Below are positions 61,101 through 64,000 of a stretch of DNA of 64,000 nucleotides, one piece after another. The stretch is from assembly GCF_038561935.1 (NCBI RefSeq), contig NZ_CP102770.1, positions 6,324,001-6,388,000 on the forward strand, read 5' to 3'. Position 1 is the stretch's first letter; each line of letters begins with the position of its first letter. The notes beneath the pieces were generated by a model. That model was not told where the DNA came from and ran no database searches. It saw only the letters and a list, made by a program, of their open reading frames with translations. The stretch is from Myxococcus stipitatus. Lineage in GTDB: Bacteria > Myxococcota > Myxococcia > Myxococcales > Myxococcaceae. The translations under genes were made by a program, and so were the position numbers.

Positions 61101-61352
61101 GACCACGTAGAGGCCCAGCGCTCCGGGGGGCAGCTTCGCCGCGAACTCAATCCACCGGCGGACACCGAAGGAGCTGATGCGGTCCACCCGCCCCAGGTCG
61201 ACGACCAGGAGCCCGTTGAGCTCTGGCGTGGCCGACGTCAGCGGGAAGGTCTCGTCGATGACACCCGCAATCCGTACGTGGGTGATGGTACCCACACGGA
61301 GCCGGCTGATGATGGCGTTGGAACCCTGGCTATCCACCGACCCTGACCTCAT
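58122..61352 (-). CDS. Ser/Thr protein kinase with two STAS-like and two zinc-ribbon modules
   Basis: 1076-aa membrane kinase. N-terminus: STAS-like domain one (~20-110), zinc pair CPTC (~115) and CPVC (~141); STAS-like domain two (~195-280), zinc pair CECRNC (~291) and CPIC (~323). The kinase (~394-690) has GQGGMAEVF, Lys in VMKKV, HRDVSPHNVL (~530), DFGIAK (~551) and SPEAASG. A ~200-residue Pro/Ala linker, a transmembrane helix (~917, WAALGAGVLMVVAVVAVVML) and a PEGA-like periplasmic tail follow. It overlaps the HATPase-like gene by 23 bp. The STAS/HATPase combination suggests partner switching. The ATG at 61352 has no Shine-Dalgarno and probably relies on coupling. Confidence 0.9.
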   Translation of the reverse strand: MRSGSVDSQGSNAIISRLRVGTITHVRIAGVIDETFPLTSATPELNGLLVVDLGRVDRISSFGVRRWIEFAAKLPPGALGLYVVHAPPVVVDQLNMVEGFAGVARVLSVLAPYSCPTCSEDRMRVVNLVDDAQVLAEGLAPAHRCPVCSNPLEFADQPEEFFDYGRRQQFGTVDPVVMRYLRASMPTEQPELPQHLKIVQDDITFVTLASALKGDLNVRRLASGLEGRVGFDFSHVSKVEPEALAKLEQVLDTAAQGAQVVLCRVPPPALAVLSRSAKQLPARLSTLWLPCECRNCGQVSHQRILAAEYQARLRSQQAGMTRECPICGGTAQVPHMPQFQGFLARVQLTDRPLEDLEALEARALSQYLFGSANVDPQANKGSPTDLSNSLGNTKLTIIKRLGQGGMAEVFLAKQVGVKGFEKFVVMKKVLPQFAQNPEFVDMLFAEARANARLTHPNVVQTFDVGVSDGVAYILMEYVRGPDLKRLVVELRRKGLGLPLEHALRIVAEVAAGLHYAHSYVDPAGTSHPVVHRDVSPHNVLISLDGAIKLSDFGIAKVAGEDNTQAGVLKGKISYISPEAASGRALDARNDVWALGVVLFELLTGQLPFRREHDAATLNAIVREPAPVPSQLRPHVPQDVSDLILRALVKDPARRTPSAAAMREEIEAVMAHHRLNSSPAAVAQFFKDTLGDRLVEYAPSSSSGTGEHSKPMPTGTGSGELAAPVDGKTPNKGSIIGGTPRPTGSGSLSAPPVAGSAPRPAPAASRPMTPPPVAAPRPQQPPAPVAARPPQQPPAAPRPAPVPPRAPMPPAAADLDAVERTEVLVVSGGGLPPHMAEARPVPAPAPRPSSAGQPGLTAAPRPSPSDSQALGAPPRQAPAPRASGPAHPSPVPTPRPPAPVSEAPVAPSPDKGSPMKWAALGAGVLMVVAVVAVVMLRGAGSPFVNLEDGEHVYVGGVRMAPGTSALEVSPSGPLLISTAVNGRLRRFGTTQQREGIDVRTLADAMPQPGTRGTLSVSSSMPGCEVKVGGSPLPQRTPLTRAAIEAGRELEVEVACAGAASRHWVLAVPGQEIVVMVR

Positions 61353-62196
61353 GCAAACAGAACATCAGTGACTTGGGCTGGGCCGCGCGCCGCCGCGCGT
61401 CTCCCAGGTCCACCACGCAAACGACTCGCGACTCCCGCCCCACCACCACCCTCACCGCCACCGCGTCGCAGTGCTCGAGGATGCGCCGCAACCCCAGGCC
61501 GGCGCCGCCGCCCGACGCGTCCACCTTCACCTTCCGCCCCCAGCCCTCCAGCGCCCGGGCAAAAGGCTCCGGACGCAGTCCCCCGAAACGGTCCACGACC
61601 TCCAGCCATATCCGTCCGTCTTCCACCGCGTAGCGCAGCTCGCACGCGTCCTCGGGCGCCACCTCGCGCACCTCCGTGCGTCGGTGTGCATAACGAGGAG
61701 CGCCCTGCGCATCCACTGGCGCATCCAGCAGCGCGTTGACGGCGATTTCGTGGGCGACATCCGCCGCCAGCCCCGCGGCGGCCCGGCTGCCCTCCGAGGA
61801 CTCGACCGCCATCCCCACCGCCGTGGCCGCCTGCTGGACATCCACCACGCCACGCAGCGGGTGGCCCACCACCTCCGCCCGCTCCGGCAGCATGGAGCCC
61901 TCGCGGAGCAGCGAGCCCAACAGCTGCGCCTCCCACTGGGAGGGGCCTCCATCCCGCTCGCGCGTCGCCAGCAGCAGCGCGGGCGGCTCGCGGCGAAGCC
62001 ACTGCGCGTGCTCGGGCTTGAGCACGCCGTCGAAGAGCACCACGTCCCTGGGAGTCGCCGGAGACGCGGAGGCCTCCGGGAGCCCCACCATGCCCTGCGC
62101 CAACAGGGGCGCCACCTGCTCCAGGGACGCCGCGGGCAGGGAGGCATCGGCAATCAGCAGGAGGCCCCCGGCCTCCAAGTGGGACGCGGTGCTCAA
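61330..62196 (-). CDS. HATPase-domain protein, anti-sigma/regulator-like
   Basis: 288-aa protein with a C-terminal GHKL ATPase domain: N-box AHEIAVNALLDAP (~residues 147-159), G1-like VVDRFGGLRP and G2-like GGGAGLGLRRILEH. Its N-terminal ~110 residues resemble a receiver-like fold (VVLFDGVLKPEHAQW) with unclear acidic pocket. It overlaps the STAS-kinase gene by 23 bp, so the two are co-translated. HATPase proteins of this kind bind or phosphorylate STAS proteins; the partner may be the STAS domains of the kinase. The start is TTG 62196, near a weak AGG. No ATG fits. Confidence 0.7.
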   Translation of the reverse strand: MSTASHLEAGGLLLIADASLPAASLEQVAPLLAQGMVGLPEASASPATPRDVVLFDGVLKPEHAQWLRREPPALLLATRERDGGPSQWEAQLLGSLLREGSMLPERAEVVGHPLRGVVDVQQAATAVGMAVESSEGSRAAAGLAADVAHEIAVNALLDAPVDAQGAPRYAHRRTEVREVAPEDACELRYAVEDGRIWLEVVDRFGGLRPEPFARALEGWGRKVKVDASGGGAGLGLRRILEHCDAVAVRVVVGRESRVVCVVDLGDARRRAAQPKSLMFCLHEVRVGG

Positions 62197-62205
62197 ACAG
62201 GGTGC

Positions 62206-64000
62206 CTAGTAGCGAACCTTGACTTCACTGAAGAAGGACTGCGGCGGTGCGGGGAAGCCGTGGGCTTCCTCGTAGGCCGCGTTGAAGAGGTTGGAGCCCA
62301 GGAAGGACACGGAGATGCCGTCGTAGACGTTGAAGCCCACGCGGGCGCTGGCGGTGATGTAGCCGGACAGCTCCACGCGCTGGGTGGGCAGGCCCGTCGT
62401 CTCGTCCACCTGGAAGCCCGGGTCGAAGCGCGGCCCGACGAACAGGGCATACAGCTCCGCGAAGGCCACCTTGCCGATGTTGGTACGGCCGCGCGCGTAG
62501 ATGCGGTGGGTGGGCGCGTAGTCCAGCCGCGTCTCCGGCATCTCGCTGTCGTAGGGCACGCTCTTCGCGTCGAGGAACTGGTAGGCCACGTCGAAGGAGG
62601 AGTTGATGGACGGAATCTGCGCCGCCGCCTCCAGCTCGAAGCCCGCGATGCGCGCGTTGCCCTGGTTGCGGAACTGGGACACCGAGCCGAAGACGAGCTC
62701 CTGGTTAATGAAGTTGTTGGCCACGTTGTAGAAGCCCGTGCCCGTCAGGCGCACCCGCCGGTCGAAGGGCCAGAAGTCCACCGCGGCCTCGAAGGTGTCG
62801 AGCGTCTCCGCGCGCAGGTCCGCGTTGCCCATCAAGGTGGACGCGTACATCTGCTGGTTGATGGCGAGCTCCGCCAGCGTGGGCGCCCGGAAGGCGCGGC
62901 CGTAGTTGGTGCGCACCGTGAGCAGCTCCGGCACCGCGTGGAAGACGACGCTGGCGCGCGGGGAGATCTGGTCCGTGCGCTGACGCCAGACCTTCTCTGG
63001 AATCGCGTAGCGGTCGTAGCGGGCACCCGCGCTGAACACCAGGCGCTCGAACGGGCGGTACTCCGCGTCCACGAAGCCGCCGTAGATGGTCTGCTTCGTG
63101 TCGTCCATCGAGAGCTCCGGCAGCACGTTGGGCACGTTGACGTTGTCGAACTTCACATCGCCGCCCACCGTCACGGAGACCGGGCCCGCCGAGTACAGCG
63201 CGCGCACTTCGCCACCCAGCCGGCGGCGCTTGCCCAGGGCGCGCGTGGGCTCGCCCCCGAAGGCGCTCTCCATCTGCACGTCGCGGCGCTTGAAGAAGCC
63301 GTACGCCTGGCCGAACACGCGCAGGTTGTCCGTCACCTGCTGGTCCACCTGGGCGGAGGCGTTGAAGTTCTGGACCGACTCCTCGTCGTTGGGCGTGTAG
63401 TGGCAGCGACCGCAGTTGCCCACGGTGGAGATCTGCCCGTGCGTGCCACCGGGCCGGCCGATGCTCGCGTCCGTGAAGTCCGCGTCCAGCGCCAGCGGGC
63501 CCACGCGCACCTTGCCGTTGACCTGGTGCACCATCGAGTCCTGGTTCTTGTCCACCAGGCCCGTGGCCGCGTCGTTGAAGAGCTGCGGCCCGTCGGAGCC
63601 GTAGCCGTAGTAGCCCAGCAGCGCTTCGACCGGACCACCGCGACCCGCCGCGGTGCCGTGCACCCGCCACGTCTGGTCCTGGCCCGCCAGCACGCGCGCC
63701 TCCATGCCCACGTTGCGGCCCGGCGCAATCAGGTCGGACGGCTGGCGCTCGATGATGTTGATGACGCCGCTGAAGGCGTTGGAGCCGTACAGCGAGGAGC
63801 CCGGGCCCCGGATGACCTCCACCTGCTTGAGGTTCACCAGCGGCGTCGTCTCATCCGCGTAGAACTGGCCCGTCCACGGGTCCGTCAGCGGGCGGCCGTC
63901 CTTGAGCAGCAGCAGCCGGTTGGACAGGTAGTTGGAGCCCAGGCCGCGCGCGCTCACCGCCGCCTTGCGCATGGAGCCCCGGCGGCACTCCATGCCGGGG
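62206..64000 (-). CDS. TonB-dependent outer-membrane receptor, 5' part outside the window
   Basis: Outer-membrane transporter cut at the right edge; at least 598 codons are visible and the true start lies beyond 64000. The visible N-terminus is the plug: SARGLGSNYLSNRLLLLKDG, VEVIRGPGSSLYGSNAFSGV and INIIERQ. The beta-barrel follows, with NYGRAFRAPTLAEL and a terminal strand FFSEVKVRY ending in an aromatic residue as porins require. An extracellular-loop-like segment contains NCGRCHYTPND, a CxxCH. The cargo is unknown (siderophore, vitamin or nutrient). It ends 9 bp before the start of the HATPase-like gene, so the three genes may form one operon. Confidence 0.92.
   Translation of the reverse strand, partial: PGMECRRGSMRKAAVSARGLGSNYLSNRLLLLKDGRPLTDPWTGQFYADETTPLVNLKQVEVIRGPGSSLYGSNAFSGVINIIERQPSDLIAPGRNVGMEARVLAGQDQTWRVHGTAAGRGGPVEALLGYYGYGSDGPQLFNDAATGLVDKNQDSMVHQVNGKVRVGPLALDADFTDASIGRPGGTHGQISTVGNCGRCHYTPNDEESVQNFNASAQVDQQVTDNLRVFGQAYGFFKRRDVQMESAFGGEPTRALGKRRRLGGEVRALYSAGPVSVTVGGDVKFDNVNVPNVLPELSMDDTKQTIYGGFVDAEYRPFERLVFSAGARYDRYAIPEKVWRQRTDQISPRASVVFHAVPELLTVRTNYGRAFRAPTLAELAINQQMYASTLMGNADLRAETLDTFEAAVDFWPFDRRVRLTGTGFYNVANNFINQELVFGSVSQFRNQGNARIAGFELEAAAQIPSINSSFDVAYQFLDAKSVPYDSEMPETRLDYAPTHRIYARGRTNIGKVAFAELYALFVGPRFDPGFQVDETTGLPTQRVELSGYITASARVGFNVYDGISVSFLGSNLFNAAYEEAHGFPAPPQSFFSEVKVRY

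Noticed and set aside
55659-61346. 1895-codon plus-strand frame spanning LanB-like and kinase genes
   Set aside because: Crosses several minus-strand genes with good ribosome sites; no domain.

Overview
The window is high-GC, densely coded bacterial DNA, and its gene content points to a myxobacterium (Myxococcota, Myxococcus/Corallococcus/Archangium-like). The reasons are a PKS/NRPS pair joined by a TubC-type docking domain, giant multidomain signalling ATPases and kinases, a Ser/Thr kinase fused to STAS and zinc-ribbon domains, many lipoproteins, and frequent 4-bp ATGA gene overlaps. No rRNA, tRNA, CRISPR array, insertion sequence or phage structural gene was seen.

Layout. (1) 1-8413, minus strand: the end of a hybrid polyketide/non-ribosomal peptide cluster. 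A PKS with three AT domains feeds a Cy-A NRPS whose specificity residues fit cysteine; the NRPS runs off the left edge. (2) 8414-18320: core metabolism. ahcY sits behind a promoter and an S-adenosylhomocysteine (SAH) riboswitch, followed by folD, an exported small protein, a thiolase plus fused crotonase/3-hydroxyacyl-CoA dehydrogenase pair, a methyltransferase, and enolase, which appears to have a leaderless promoter. (3) 18427-25763, minus strand: a condensin-like JetABC (Wadjet type I) operon with no adjacent JetD nuclease, then a DUF3892 protein, a heme-oxygenase-like diiron protein and a decayed gene. (4) 26082-31495, plus strand: a tightly coupled five-gene unit of sigma-like factor, small HTH-like protein, ImmA/IrrE metallopeptidase, putative NurA-like nuclease and HerA-type ATPase. 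This is the best candidate here for an undescribed, inducible DNA-processing or defence system. (5) 31550-49468: mixed signalling and housekeeping genes. They include a soluble-adenylyl-cyclase-like protein, a kinase/ATPase/histidine-kinase fusion, LOG-family and YceI proteins, lipoproteins and TPR proteins. (6) 49525-58058, minus strand: a RiPP-like operon with two paralogous short LanB-type proteins flanking an unrecognised 513-aa protein, all coupled by ATGA overlaps, then two small genes of unknown role and an FAD amine oxidase. (7) 58122-64000, minus strand: a STAS/zinc/Ser-Thr kinase coupled to a HATPase-like protein, and a TonB-dependent receptor cut by the right edge.

How they work together. 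The ahcY/folD pair serves the methyl and one-carbon cycle, with SAH itself sensed by the leader RNA. The thiolase and multifunctional protein run the last three steps of beta-oxidation. JetABC is a complete SMC-kleisin-like motor lacking its nuclease. In the HerA unit, a repressor-like/ImmA pair and a sigma factor probably control a nuclease-translocase. The LanB pair may modify or extend a peptide. The kinase/HATPase pair resembles a partner-switching module merged into one operon. Functions are from family recognition by eye; no database search was possible.
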